A stretch of DNA of 64,000 bases from Odobenus rosmarus divergens (GCF_000321225.1 NW_004450404.1:1220269-1284268); one strand, 5' to 3'. Shown: positions 1-10,320, numbered from the stretch's first letter. Notes: generated from the letters alone by a model not told the origin. Program-made: numbers and translations.

Positions 1-75
1 GCTCGATCCCAGGACCCTGGGATCATGACCTGAGCCAAAGGCAGACGCTTAACGACTGAGCCACCCAGGCACCCC
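1..75 (-). mobile_element. CAN-SINE, 5' head only (cut by window edge)
   Basis: Reverse complement of the tRNA-Lys-derived carnivore SINE head, ending GAGCCACCCAGGCACCCC. The CT-rich body and tail lie outside the window. The head carries the A- and B-box-like region of the RNA polymerase III promoter inherited from the tRNA. Confidence 0.95.
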
Positions 76-221
76 CTGTTTTTAATTCTTTCCAATGCAT
101 TTAGGTGTGTTCTTCAGCCTGTCTGAATCATGAGGGGAAAAACTGTCCAAGTGATATCTTACCAATCTGATGTATCTCCAACTTCAATCGCACTTGATTT
201 TGATGCAATTAAAAACTCCCA

Positions 222-415
222 CGTATTGAGTGCCTGTCATGTGCCAGGCACTGTACTGAGCGCTATATATGTATTATGTTTAAACCGTCACAATGAACCT
301 ATAAATATGAAGCCCATTCTAAAGATGAGAAGTGGGAACATGTTCAAGTTCACAAATGGTAAGTGGCAGGAAGGGAGTTTGAACCAGGGTCTGGCTCCTA
401 GGCCATGTCCTTTCC
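222..415 (-). mobile_element. MIR remnant
   Basis: Reads as the reverse complement of the mammalian-wide MIR SINE: a tract like TGTGCCAGGCACTGTACTGAG, then the core (AAGATGAGAAGTGGGAAC) and the tRNA-side end GTTTGAACCAGGGTCTGGCTC. It is heavily diverged. The 143-codon reading frame at 130-561 runs through it and is not a gene. Confidence 0.7.
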
Positions 416-1352
416 AGCCTGCAGTCCACATAAACAGAATGCCCTGCCTATACATGCTGCTGAGGCAAGGGCTGGAGGCTCTGACACTGCACCAAGATGG
501 TGTAAAGATCTTCCATTGGCTCGTGACCCAGTCAATGCTTCAAGTATCAGGCCTTTCCTGATGCTTGGGAGCATTTCTTCACCATAGCCCACCTTTTCAG
601 AAGCGTTGCCAATCTCCCTCAACTCCCTGCTAAGGACATGATCTTCTTGTTCTCGCAGTCGTCATTACAAGGAAGGAAAATCATCCTGTTCTTTGCCTTT
701 GCCTTAGTCACATCTCCATCCATAGCTCCAGTGTCTAAATCTCTGGAGGTTGGATTCCCAGGTTCTCAGTTCAAATTGCAGCTGGGGAAGATTCATGTAC
801 AAATTTGCCATTCCTTGGATTTGGAAAGTACATCCATTGGAGGAACATGATGTGGTTGCCGTGCTTGTGTACTTGGTTTGGCAAACATCTAGGAGACCTT
901 TCAAGTATTTGGGGTTGGTATAATCTGGAATCAAGACATTAATTTGGAACTGAGTGGGTATTTTCAGGAAAATGAAATTGTCATGTTCTGATTCATATAT
1001 ACAGAACTAAGAGGAAAATGTGTGTGCGTACATGTATGTGTGAAGGAGGTTGGTGAAAGTCTTTAAATTGATATGCTGTGTTCAGAATAAGCAAGGTCGT
1101 TCTTCTTCCACTAAACAGAAGGATGAGGAGCTTAGAGCAAATACAATTTCTCCTCTTCACCTAGACCCCAATGTTTTTTCAGTGGGTAAAATCAGGTTAA
1201 AATCTGCAACAAACAATTATTGAAATTAGCCTTTCAAGAGAAAGAAATTCAAGAACGGTGTGCAGAGGGGTGGGTACTGAAAGTAGGGACAGCCACAGGC
1301 CTTTGCCCTTGGACTGGGTTAATGAGCTGACCACATGCATAGCCTCGAGGAC
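416..1352. other. Low-repeat DNA, nothing recognised
   Basis: Moderately AT-rich, without recognisable repeats, coding signature or RNA gene. Short reading frames on both strands show no domain or splice-site framing. Confidence 0.5.
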
Positions 1353-1512
1353 AGACCAGCAGCATCAGCAGCACTGGGGAGCTTGTTAGGAATGTAAAAT
1401 TCTTGGACCCCAGACCTACTGCATCAGGTGCTCTGGGGATGGGGTCTGGCAATGTTTGATTTAACCAGCCCTCCAGGTGATTCTGATACTGCTTTTGGAC
1501 AATAGTTCTCAT
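1353..1512 (-). mobile_element. MER5A-like hAT-Charlie MITE
   Basis: Reverse complement of the MER5A consensus: CCAGCAGCATCAGCAGCACTG, GAGCTTGTTAGGAATG, CCCCAGACCTACTGCATCAG and CTCCAGGTGATTCTGATAC in the expected order. It is a non-autonomous relic of an old mammalian hAT transposon. Confidence 0.85.
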
Positions 1513-1555
1513 CTACTAGTATATTAGACTTGTACCATGGAGGCTTTTGGGGAAA

Positions 1556-1685
1556 AAAGTCAATGCCTGGGCCCTACCTCTGAGACTTTCTGATTTAATT
1601 GGCCTGGAGTGGGGCCTGGGCGTACGTTTAAAAACTCTGCAGGTGATTCTAATATGCCCGTAAAGTTGAGAACCACTGCTTTAGG
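1556..1685 (+). mobile_element. MER5-type hAT-Charlie MITE, 5' part missing
   Basis: Contains CCTGGGCCCTACCTCTGAG, TTTCTGATTTAATTGG, GGTGATTCTAATATG and the terminal GTTGAGAACCACTGC. The opposite orientation to the copy 45 bp upstream gives a head-to-head pair. Confidence 0.8.
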
Positions 1686-2119
1686 GAATGGCATCCTAGA
1701 TCCTGGGCCCAGCTCTGCCCTCACCAACTTTGTGACCGCAGATAACTTCATGTCGCTCTACCTTAGCTCTTTTATCTCTCAAAAGGCACCAGGAGGCCAG
1801 TTGTTGTCGCTGATCTTTAGGGCATCTTCCAACTCCGACAAGCTTGGGAGCACTAGTTGGTCACGACTCTGAAATCTTTTGCCTAAGTTCCTGCCTAGTG
1901 CTGGTAACTGGGGGGTTGTGCCCCACAAAGCATCTGGGAAAGAAAGGACTGGACTGGCCACTGAAAATTGATGTCCCCGAGGAATTGATGTAACCTGTTC
2001 AGCTTGCAGAAATGACCATCCAGAAAGCCCCCAATCTGCTGTCATCTGGAATGATATACCAGTGGGAAGAATTTAATTTTTATTTCCTTAAAACTGTTGA
2101 CAGGCCACTAGGAAAGGCT
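1686..2119. other. Low-repeat DNA, nothing recognised
   Basis: No repeat family, RNA gene or convincing coding segment seen. Confidence 0.45.
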
Positions 2120-2135
2120 TCAAAAACAAAGTCTT

Positions 2136-2351
2136 TTATTATTATTATTTATTTATTTATTTGAGAGAGAGAGACGGCATGTGCGAGCGGGTGGGGGAAG
2201 GAGCAGAGGGGGAGGGGGAGGGAGAGAATCCCAAGCAGACTCCATGCTGAGCACAGAGCCCAACATGGGGCTATATCTCATGACCCTGAGATCATGACCT
2301 GAGCCAAAATCAAAAGTCAGACGCTTAACTGACTGACCACCCAGGCACCCC
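2136..2351 (-). mobile_element. CAN-SINE, complete, with 16-bp TSD
   Basis: Antisense copy with a (TTTA)n tail, GAGAGAGA body and head ending CACCCAGGCACCCC. Perfect direct repeats TCAAAAACAAAGTCTT flank it at 2120-2135 and 2352-2367, the mark of L1-driven target-primed insertion. Confidence 0.97.
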
Positions 2352-2399
2352 TCAAAAACAAAGTCTTATTATTGCTGTAGAAGACTTTGTCTTGCCACT

Positions 2400-2556
2400 C
2401 AAAAGTGTGGTCCATGGATGGGCAGTGTCAGCATTACCCAGAGCTTGCTAGAAATGCAGAGTCTCAGGTTCTACCCTAGACCTACTGAATCAAAATCTAT
2501 ATTTTAACAAGATCCTTGGGTGATTCATATGTATGTTAAAGTTTGAGAGGTGATAC
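2400..2556 (-). mobile_element. MER5A-like hAT-Charlie MITE
   Basis: Reverse complement of MER5A: AGTGTGGTCCATGGATGGGC, GCTTGCTAGAAATGCAGAGT, TAGACCTACTGAATCA, then TTAAAGTTTGAGAGG. Nearly full length; this is the third MER5-type copy within 1.2 kb. Confidence 0.9.
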
Positions 2557-2590
2557 TTGGAGCATGTGGGAGACTTTTTAGATTGGGGCC

Positions 2591-2970
2591 TGTTGTAGAC
2601 TGAGTTATGCCTCCCCCCAGAATTCATATGTTAAAGTCCTAACCCCCAGTATCTCAGAATGTGGCTGCATTTGGGAGATAGGGCCAAAGGGTAAGGGAGG
2701 TCCTAAGTGTGGGCCCTAATCCAATATAACTGGCGTCCTTAGAAGAAGAGGAAGAGACACCAGGGACGCATGGGCACAGAGAAAAGGCCATGTGAAGACA
2801 CAGTGAGAAAGCAGATATCTACAAGCCAAGGAGAGAGGCCTCAGGAGAAACCAAACCTGCTGGCACCTTGATCTTGGATTTCCAGCCTCTAGCCCTGTAA
2901 GAAATACATTTCCGTTGCTTAAGGCACTCAGTCCGGTATTTTATTATGGCAGCCCTAGCAAACTAGTACA
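2591..2970 (+). mobile_element. MLT1-type solo LTR (ERVL-MaLR)
   Basis: Begins TGTTGTAGACTGAGTTATG and ends near CTAGCAAACTAGTACA, giving TG...CA LTR ends about 380 bp apart. Inside are ATGTTAAAGTCCTAACCCCC, GGGCCCTAATCCAATATAAC and AGAAGAGGAAGAGACACCAG, typical of the MLT1 class of very old endogenous retroviral LTRs. No internal retroviral genes adjoin it. Confidence 0.85.
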
Positions 2971-3006
2971 GGGCCTCTGCTAGAATTGAAGCATTGTGAG
3001 ATTTTG

Positions 3007-3072
3007 TTCACTGATGTATGTCCCTGGGATCTGGCACATAATAGGCATTGAATGAAAATTTGTTGAATAAAA
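3007..3072 (+). mobile_element. L2 3'-end fragment
   Basis: TCCCTGGGATCTGGCACATA followed by TTGAATGAAAATTTGTTGAA matches the 3' terminus of LINE-2 in sense orientation. Only the last ~65 bases are recognisable. Confidence 0.6.
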
Positions 3073-3248
3073 AAATAAATGATGAATTCCTACTCATTTG
3101 ACCTAATAATCCAGGGACATGTTCCATAGAATACATCTTTAAGAGGGAATGATTATAGGGTGTTCTGCTCATCTTTTTAAAGAAATGGTATGAAGTGCCA
3201 AAGTATATCCTTTTTCCAAATAAAGCTTTCAAGAAATCTGAAAAATTG

Positions 3249-3408
3249 GGGGCGCCTGGGTGGCTCAGTGGGTTAAGCCTCTCACTCTTGGTTTCGGCTC
3301 AGGTCATGATCTCAGGGTCATGAGATCGAGCCCCATGTGGGGCTCTGCACTCAGCATGGATGGAGTCTGCTTGAGGATTCTCTCTCTGCCCCTCTTCCCC
3401 CTAAAAAA
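3249..3408 (+). mobile_element. CAN-SINE, older subfamily
   Basis: Head GGCGCCTGGGTGGCTCAG followed by CTCTCACTCTTGGTTTCGGC and TCATGAGATCGAGCC, features of older CAN-SINE copies. The tail is a short A run and no clear TSD is visible. Confidence 0.93.
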
Positions 3409-3566
3409 AGAGTAGGCATTATCTTTTTAGGATGATCTTTCTAGGATGGCAAGCAGATTTATTGTGAATTTAAAGATGTACCTAAATGGCTTAACACAAG
3501 ATTTTGTGGTCATTACATACCCTTGTGATCTGTTGGTACATGTTACCTTGTAGTTGTGTGGTTTAT

Positions 3567-3763
3567 TTTTTAAGATTATTTATTTGAGAGAGAGTGTGTG
3601 TGCAGGGGAGGGAGGAGGGGCAGAGGGAGAGGGGAAGAGTCTCAAGCAGACTCCCCACTGAGTGCAGAGCCCGACACAGGGATCGATCCCACTACCCCAA
3701 GATCACAACCCCAGCCAAAACCAAGAGTCAGACGCTTAACCGACTGAGCCACCCAGGAGCCCC
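3567..3763 (-). mobile_element. CAN-SINE, older subfamily
   Basis: Antisense: T-rich tail, GAGAGAGTGTGTGTGCAGGG body, then CCAAAACCAAGAGTCAGACG and GAGCCACCCAGGAGCCCC. Diverged, so probably an early insertion. Confidence 0.93.
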
Positions 3764-4418
3764 TGTATTATGTTTTTAATTTAAAGTTTAGTTATGTGAA
3801 AGTAAATAAAAAATGGAAAAGTTATCCCAGATCTTGGAGCAGGTACAATGCCAAGCTCCAGAAAGAAGAAAAAAAAACAAAGACCATTCTCCCCCAGTTT
3901 ATCCTCTGTGGCACCGTCCCTTATAATTACCTAGCCCCCAAAGCCACAGTTCTCGCCACAATGGTTCCTGGTCTCTGGGCCCTGTTAACATCAATTTTCT
4001 TTCACAGTCTTCCATTCAGTCAATCCTTTGACCAACATTTTTTAAATGTCCGTAGAAGTTGGGGACTCCACGAATGGAATCATTAAAAAGAAATCTGAAA
4101 TTAACTCTTCATCCATCCAGTAGCCCTCCCACCCCCACCCCCAGCTTGAGAAACTATTATTTGTTTTGTTCATATTTTCCCCCTTGGGAGAAAATTGATG
4201 TCCCCGAGGACATCAGTGAAATCAGTGTGTTTAAGCACGTCCTTTTCCAAAGAGATGTAGGAAATCCCATGAGGGTTTGGAGGGCAGATCCTCAGCAGCC
4301 ACAACCCCTAGAACACAGGGCCCTAAACTTGAAAATAAGCAACAAGTAACCTCCAAATGCCAGAGATAGCGGTTGTCACCAGGCCCTCTGTTAATGCTCT
4401 GGGCTTTCTTCCTGAAAG
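3764..4418. other. Low-repeat DNA, nothing recognised
   Basis: No clear repeat. A 96-codon reading frame starting at 3796 has no recognisable domain and the region lacks coding context. Confidence 0.45.
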
Positions 4419-4600
4419 CAGTGATTTTCAAACTTGAGCGTACATCACAATCACCCAGAGAGCTTGTTAAAACACAAATTACTGGGCCTGGGCTCAGAGT
4501 TTCTGATTCAGTAGGTCTGGGATAGGGCCCAACAATTCTTATTCCTAGCAAGTTCCTAGGTGAGGCTGCTGGTCCTGGTCTGGGGACCACAATGAGAATC
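4419..4600 (+). mobile_element. MER5A, near full length
   Basis: Starts CAGTGATTTTCAAACTTGAG and continues with CACAATCACCCAGAGAGCTT, TTCTGATTCAGTAGGTCTGG and GGTCTGGGGACCACAATGAG. Good match by eye to the ~189-bp hAT-Charlie MITE. Confidence 0.93.
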
Positions 4601-4654
4601 TGGGAAATCTATGGAATTAGCCTAAGGTGCTGACCTTGACTACAAGTTTTATTA

Positions 4655-4825
4655 ACTCTTTAAAATGTATATATCCTTAACATTTTTATCATAAATATAG
4701 TGCATATTCATTAGAGGAAATTTGGTTTAGAAATGAAAAGTAGAAAGAAAAGTATGTCACCCATAGTGCCAACATCCAGACCTAATCACTCTTGACATTT
4801 TTTTCTGGATCTACAATTTCCAGTA
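4655..4825 (-). mobile_element. Old L1 (L1M) 3'-end fragment
   Basis: TAGAGGAAATTTGGTTTAG...GTCACCCATAGTGCCAACATCCAG resembles the antisense 3' UTR of old L1M elements (consensus-like: ATCACCCATAATCCCACCATCCAG). Boundaries are approximate. Confidence 0.55.
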
Positions 4826-5129
4826 AGCCTGGTTATCCAATTCCCCAGGCCACTGCAGATTGGAAGCTGCTATCCAGAACATCAGGGGAGTTATGGGGCA
4901 GCTAAAAATGTGCCCAAAGATGACCTTGATAAGTGGCCGCTGAGAGCCAAACAGGGGGAGGAAAATGTGAGTGGACACTGACTATATCACCACGTGATTG
5001 AACACATGAACATGTTCTTCACCTTGACCCCATCATATGCACGGGGCATTCTGGGACCTCTATTTCAGCCGGTAAGTGTGGACAGGGGAGAAGGAGGACT
5101 TTCTGAAAGAAGGGACTCGAGCCCCAGCT
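4826..5129. other. Low-repeat DNA, nothing recognised
   Basis: About 300 bp between an L1M fragment and an L2 remnant, with no assignable element. Confidence 0.4.
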
Positions 5130-5690
5130 GTACCCTAAAGGGAGAGCTGGAACTGAGCTGGCAAAGAGAAGGGCAAAAGGTATTCTAGTTCTGGGAACAG
5201 GAAGGGCAAGGCCCGGAGGCTCCTGTGTGTGCAGGAGCCCGAGCAGAGCTTCAACAGAGAGGTCAGAGGAAAAGCCTGTCTTCCCAAGCTTGGTTTTAAC
5301 CTGCAGGCAATCAGAAGCCATTGAAAGATGCTCAAGCAACAGTATGACACGAGCAGGTGCATATTTTAAATAGACAATCGTGAATGTGCAGAATGGAGAT
5401 GTGACTTTTCCAGTAGTCCAGGCAGCGGTGGTGGTGAGCTCTGGAAATGGGGCAGTGGTTCTAGAGATAGAGAGGAAGGAGGGGAATACTCAGGTGCCAA
5501 AACCAGTGGGGCTTGGGGACTGACTGGGGTGAGCAAGCAGGAGATGGAGCTGTAGAGGCTGGTCCTCTGAGGGGCTGTGTGGTTGGGAGCACCTCCCCCT
5601 GTGACAGAAGAGGATGAAGGTGGTGTTTGCGCCGAGGGGAAGATGTGTTCAGGCTGAGTCACCGTGAGGAGAAGTTTGAGATGATATAGA
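5130..5690 (-). mobile_element. L2 remnant, antisense
   Basis: Resembles the long antisense L2 3' region: GGAACAGGAAGGGCAAGGCC, CAATCAGAAGCCATTGAAAG, CAGTAGTCCAGGCAG, and a run of A/G-rich motifs. Strongly diverged; the reading frames here are repeat shadows. Confidence 0.6.
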
Positions 5691-6489
5691 CACCCCTGGA
5701 TGAAATCATTTTCCGTATTCTCTATTAAAGAAAACAGTCAATGTAGAAAATTTCATTTTTTTTAATAAAAGGGTCAAAATGAAAGATTTGGGCACCCAAA
5801 GGAATTAGCTTCAATTTTCCAGAAATTATGGGATATGAATTTCCTCATTCTCCGAGAGGTCAGATAAATGAGGCATTGCTATGATGTAAATACGCCTTTA
5901 CATGAGGTGAATGACATTAGCCAGGCAGCTTGTCCATCAATCGTTTATCAGAGTCTTTAGGACTTCGAAGTTGTGTGTTTATTTTATGCATCTGAACCTC
6001 TACAAAACTGTTTTGGAGAAGCTTTGGCGTTGGTTCAGCTTTTCAATGACTTGCTTAGGGGGCAGAGGTGAGTGTGATCATCTTCTTAGAACACAAGTGG
6101 ATTTCCTAGAAAAAGAGCAACAGGGAACAAACAGCATGAACAGAATTGCCTCACAGGCTCTTGGGACAATCTATTCACCACCCTCAGGCCACTTGAGAAA
6201 AGAAACCAAAATTCATGTCCAGAAAGTGCAGAGGGAGGGAAGGGCAGAACTATCAGAGCCTCCAAGTGTGTTTGCAGGTTGGGGGCACATCAATGTTTGC
6301 CACAAACCACGGTGAGAAAGAAAATGGAGCTTACGTCTATTTGCAATATTATGGGATATGGAAAGTTTAAATAAGTTTGTTAGCAGTGTTTTGTTGTTGT
6401 TATTGTTTTTTAATACTTGGTGACCTTCAGTGAAGTGTCTGAAAAGCCAGGCTACCTGTTAGAGAATTCCCTTCAAGGGGACTGCACCC
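5691..6489. other. Low-repeat DNA
   Basis: Contains a 134-codon reading frame (5911-6315, + strand) with no recognised domain, signal peptide or splice framing. I do not treat it as a gene. Confidence 0.4.
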
Positions 6490-6650
6490 GTGGATGCACA
6501 TTGGAATCACCAGGGGGGCCGTAACAAGGTCAGATGCTTGGGCCTCATGCCAGGAGGAGCTGATGTTACTGATCTGGGGAACAGCCCAGGCAGCCAGATT
6601 TTTTAAATCTCCCCAGATGATTGTAATGTGCAGCTAGTGTTGAGAAGAAG
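6490..6650 (+). mobile_element. hAT-Charlie MITE of the MER5/MER58 type
   Basis: TGGATGCACATTGGAATCACC, CAGCCAGATTTTTTAAATCTCC, GATGATTGTAATGTGCAGC and GTTGAGAAGAAGCGC follow the layout of a symmetrical hAT MITE whose two ends are near inverted repeats. Exact family name uncertain. Confidence 0.7.
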
Positions 6651-6690
6651 CGCATTCAAGCCACACTGCAGAGAGTTGTTTTGTTTTGTT

Positions 6691-6877
6691 AAAGATTTTA
6701 TTTATTTATTTGACACACAGAGAGAGAGACTGCTAGAGAGGGAACACAAGCAGGGGGAGCGGGAGAAGCAGGCTCCCGGCTGTGCAGGGAGCCCGATGTG
6801 GGGCTCAATCCCAGGACCCTGGGATCATGACCTGAGCCGAAGGCAGACACTTAACGACTGAGCCACCCAGGCACCCC
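6691..6877 (-). mobile_element. CAN-SINE in a (TTTTG)n tract
   Basis: Antisense copy from AAAGATTTTATTTATTT to GAGCCACCCAGGCACCCC. Both flanks are TGTTTTGTTTTGTT repeats, so the TSD merges with a TTTTG microsatellite that appears to have expanded beside the insertion. Confidence 0.95.
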
Positions 6878-7204
6878 TGTTTTGTTTTGTTTTGTTTTCT
6901 TTTTCACAGTAGACACATCTTATTGTGCACTTGGCCGAAAACATTCAAGTTAGGACAGAAGTAAAATAAAGGGAGAAGAAAAACTCCCAGTTTTGCTCAC
7001 AGATTCACAGCTATGTCAAGCCCACTGGACAAGGAGACAGCGGGCCATTGGCTACCAGTATGAACCCCAAAGTCAACATGACAAGATGCATACCAAGCGC
7101 CAAGCAGCTGTTAACTCCCTGCTTGTGCTTTTCTTTCGTTTGTTGAGCTGAAATGGAACTAGATTTCAAAAAGTAAGATTCCATGTAACTGACACTAGGG
7201 TGGA
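6878..7204. other. Low-repeat DNA, nothing recognised
   Basis: Starts with the (TTTTG)n remainder, then low-repeat DNA without assignable features. Confidence 0.45.
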
Positions 7205-7406
7205 TTGAGAATTAACCAAGTGCTAGGCACTGTTACAAGTCTTCTCCATTTGCAAACTCATTTAATCCCCCACATGATCCCATATCACAGATGAGGGTAT
7301 GGAGGCACAGAGGGTCAGAAAATTGTCCAAAGCCACAGCCAAGAAATGGAAGCACTGAGATTCATACCCGGAACTCTGGAGCCTGCACTTTTAACCTCCA
7401 CAATAT
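7205..7406 (-). mobile_element. MIR, antisense, nearly complete
   Basis: AAGTGCTAGGCACTGTTACAAG, CTCATTTAATCCCCCACATG, CACAGATGAGGGTATGGAGG, and GGAGCCTGCACTTTTAACC follow the reverse complement of MIR from its 3' end to its tRNA-related head. Confidence 0.9.
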
Positions 7407-7479
7407 ACAGCCTCTCCCACAGAGCAGAGACCCTGAAAGAGGAGAATGAGGAGGGAGATAACTCAATGCATTCATATTG

Positions 7480-7765
7480 GGGGTTTGGGCAACCACTGGG
7501 TGGGTGTGGAGGGGATACACAGATGAGCCAGACCTATGTCTCCAGGAGTTCACAGGTTTGTATGAAAAGGTAAGGCAAAAACACACAGAACGCCACCAAA
7601 AGGTAGAGCGAGCAAAGTGCCATAAGAGAAACACAAATGAATGTGAACATGGAATTGAAGGATGAGCAATTTCTTTTTAAATCACTAAAGGCTCCTTGGA
7701 GGAGGCAGGGTTAGAGAGTAATTCCTTCTGACTGCAGCTCAGGTCAGAAGTAGGAAAGCAGCGAG
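7480..7765 (-). mobile_element. L2 remnant, antisense
   Basis: GAGTTCACAGGTTTGTATG and CTTGGAGGAGGCAGGGTTAG fit the reversed L2 3' region (elsewhere GGAGCTTACA... and AGGAGGTGA...-type motifs). Weak, boundaries approximate. Confidence 0.4.
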
Positions 7766-8355
7766 AGGAGAGGGGGAAAGAGAGGCTGGGGCCCTGTTTT
7801 AGGGGGCATGGTTAAACCCCCAGGGTGGAGCCCTCTCCCCATACCACGCTAGAACCCAGCACTGCTATTACTGCAGTCACCCGCACGGCGCTCTGGAGGG
7901 CGGGTTTCCCGGTGGGAGAGTCAGCTGGCTTGTCTCGCAACCCTGAGTCTTACCTCTCCCTTGCACTTTCGTCACATTACCACTTAGGGCTGCCCGTGCC
8001 CCCGCCCTTCTCCCCCTTTAAAACTCTGGCCACGCATGGAGAAAAGCCTCTTTCTTGGCTTCTTTTGGCAAGTTGGAGCATGCTGTTACTTTCAAGCACT
8101 TTGATAAATATTAAGGAAGAATAAAGGGAAAATAGTTATGTTTAATGTATTAGTATGGCAATAGTCAAATTTTCAAGTACCAGGTTTTTGAACCCATATC
8201 CCAGTAGAAGGAAGCATATGGGCCACAAAATCTCAGTATCTGCAGGTGATAACCCCCTGTAGACCCAAAGGGCCAGTACACTCTTACATGCACCATGTCT
8301 AACTTCTTTCTCTTATGGCTTCCTCTGAGTTACAACCAGCAACTGGCTATCAAAT
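7766..8355. other. Low-repeat DNA with a locally CpG-richer patch
   Basis: 7840-8040 keeps several CpGs (GCACGGCGCTCTGGAGGGCG, GTGCCCCCGCCCTTCTCCCC) against a CpG-poor background. It is far too small for a CpG island. No promoter motif can be assigned. Confidence 0.35.
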
Positions 8356-8360
8356 TCCTT

Positions 8361-8405
8361 CCTTCCTTCCTTCCTTCCTTCCTTCCTTCCTTCCTTCCTT
8401 CCTTC
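8361..8405 (+). repeat. (CTTC)n microsatellite
   Basis: About eleven uninterrupted CTTC/TTCC tetranucleotides in a pure run, hence probably length-polymorphic between individuals. Confidence 0.97.
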
Positions 8406-8560
8406 CCTCTTTCCTCTACCTACCCACCCATTCATCCAACATAAATTTATTGAACACCTATTATGTGACAGCCACTATGCTAAAAATTAAGTGATCCATA
8501 TCTTTCTGTGCCCCTCACCACCAGGAATGAGTCTGAAGCTACCCCACTGTGTTAGGTTGG

Positions 8561-8794
8561 GGGGCACCTGGGTGGCTCAACCAGTCAAGTGTCCAACTCT
8601 GGATTTCAGCTCAAGTCATGATCTCAGGGTCGTGAGATCGATCCCTCTGACAGGTTCCATGCTGGGTGTGGAGCCTGCTTAAGATTCTCTCTCTCCTTGT
8701 CACTCTGCTCCTCCCCACCACCCCCACCCCCGATCATGTGCGTGCACGCTCTCTTTCTCTCTCAAATAAATAAATAAATACATAAATAAATGTA
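8561..8794 (+). mobile_element. CAN-SINE, older subfamily, 13-bp TSD
   Basis: Head GGCACCTGGGTGGCTCA, subfamily markers TCCAACTCTGGATTTCAGC and GTCGTGAGATCGATCC, tail (AAAT)n. Perfect direct repeats TGTGTTAGGTTGG at 8548-8560 and 8795-8807. Confidence 0.97.
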
Positions 8795-8807
8795 TGTGTT
8801 AGGTTGG

Positions 8808-9324
8808 CTGATTGTTCTCTATTCTTCACTCCTTTTTTTTGCCAGTAACCTTACTGTGCGTCCCAGGAGAGTAGAAAAATGATACTTCTCTGCCCGCATT
8901 GACTTAATGAAATGTTAACATATGTGACATTAACTAAAGGCTTTCAATGTGCTAGACAGTTGGCTTGTGTGCTTGTACTTCTGTTATCCTTCATGAGAAG
9001 AATATACCCCGGGTAGCTATTGCTCCCACAATGAGGAGATACAGGAGTAGACATGGCTTAGTCTATAATCCAGAGCCACCAGCCCAGCAGAACCATAGCC
9101 AATCCACAGATGTCCAAGCCAGAAAAAATAAATGTTTTCATAGTAAACCATTAAAAATTAGGGATTACTTGGTATATAGCATTTTTTAGCAAGAGCTTAC
9201 TAATAGACCAGGTAAGCACTAGACCAAACAAACAAAAGAACTCTTCCATATACCCCCACACCATTTTTTTTAACTACTAAGATTCAAATTCTTTTTGGTG
9301 TGCATGTCCCAGGACCAGGGTCCT
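8808..9324. other. Low-repeat DNA, nothing recognised
   Basis: No assignable repeat, RNA or coding region. Confidence 0.45.
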
Positions 9325-9450
9325 CTGAGTTTTAGTTTCACCTGTAAACTAGGGATAACGTGCAAGGATTAAATGGGTATTATATATAAAGTGCCTAGTA
9401 TGGTGCCCGGCACATAGTAAGAGCTCAATACACGGTAGCAGTTATTGAGA
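9325..9450 (+). mobile_element. MIR, 3' half
   Basis: TTTAGTTTCACCTGTAAACT, GTGCAAGGATTAAATGGG, GTGCCCGGCACATAGTAAGAG and GCTCAATACACGGTAGC match the sense core and 3' end of MIR. Confidence 0.9.
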
Positions 9451-9520
9451 TGATTTAGGAAGATAATTCAGCAACAACATCAAGGAAGGTGAGTAGGGGA
9501 GAGGAAAGCTAAAATAACAC

Positions 9521-9757
9521 ACTTAGTTGAGAGCTTACTGTGTGCCACGCACTACTCTGTTCAGAATACTTTCTATTTATTAACTCCAAGAAATCTCACA
9601 ACAACCCTCCGAGGTAGGTCCTATCAGCTCACTGAATAGGTGAGGAAAGTGAAGCACAGAAAGATTAAGTAACTTTTTTGATGTCACATAGCTAAGAAGC
9701 TGCCGCAGACGAAGAATTTGAACACAAGCAGTCAGGCTCCAGAGCCTTTGCTCTTCT
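9521..9757 (-). mobile_element. MIR, antisense, nearly complete
   Basis: ACTGTGTGCCACGCACTAC, CACAACAACCCTCCGAGGTAG, GATTAAGTAACTTTTTTGATG, GGCTCCAGAGCCTTTGCTC. Convergent with the sense MIR 70 bp upstream; their 3' ends face each other. Confidence 0.92.
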
Positions 9758-9761
9758 GGTT

Positions 9762-10320
9762 TTGAATTGAGGTGTACTTGACAAATGATATTAGATTAGT
9801 TTCAGGTATACAACAGAATGATTCGATATTCGTATATATTCTGAAATGGTCAGCACAATAAGTCTAGTTGACATCCACCATTATACATAGTGACAATTTT
9901 GTTCTTGTTATGATGCCTTTTAAGATTTAGTCTCTTAGCACATTTTTTTTTTAAAGATTTTATTTATTTGAGAGAGAGAGAAAGAGCGAGAGAGACAGCA
10001 TGAGAGGCGGGGAGGGGCAGAGGCAGAGGGGGGAAGCAGGCTCCCTGCTGAGCAGGGAGCCCTATGTGGGGCTTGATCTCAGGACCCTGGGATGGCGACC
10101 TGAGCTGAAGGCAGACGCTTAACTGACTGAGCCACCCAGGCGCCCCAGCAATTTTCAAATACACAGTATATTATTGTCAACCATAGTCACCACGCTGCAC
10201 ATTACATCCCCAAGACTTCATTATTGGAGAACTGGAAGTTCGCACCTTTTGACCCCCTTTGTCCATTTTGCCTACACTGCGCCTCCGCCCACACACAGAG
10301 CCCTTGCTCCTAATCACCAT
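9762..10320 (-). mobile_element. Old L1 (L1M) 3' UTR, split by a SINE
   Basis: TTGAGGTGTACTTGACAAATG, CAGGTATACAACAGAATGATTC, AGTCTAGTTGACATCCACC, then after the SINE CACGCTGCACATTACATCCCC and GACCCCCTTTGTCCATTTTGCC: the antisense 3' UTR of mid-age L1. It is interrupted at 9943-10146. Confidence 0.88.
9943..10146 (-). mobile_element. CAN-SINE inside L1
   Basis: Antisense copy with oligo-T tail, GAGAGAGAGAAAGAGCGAG and GAGCCACCCAGGCGCCCC. The L1 sequence resumes directly after AGCA, giving a short likely TSD (AGCA/CATTTT side). Confidence 0.96.

Noticed and set aside
130..561. 143-codon frame near the window start
   Set aside because: It runs straight through an antisense MIR remnant.
2591..2970. 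Endogenous retrovirus with internal genes next to the MLT1-type LTR
   Set aside because: Only a solo LTR is present; no gag, pol or env-like sequence adjoins it on either side.
4231..4590. 119-codon minus-strand frame
   Set aside because: Most of it is the reverse of the MER5A element at 4419-4600.
7840..8040. CpG island promoter
   Set aside because: Only a handful of CpGs over about 200 bp; far below island size and density.
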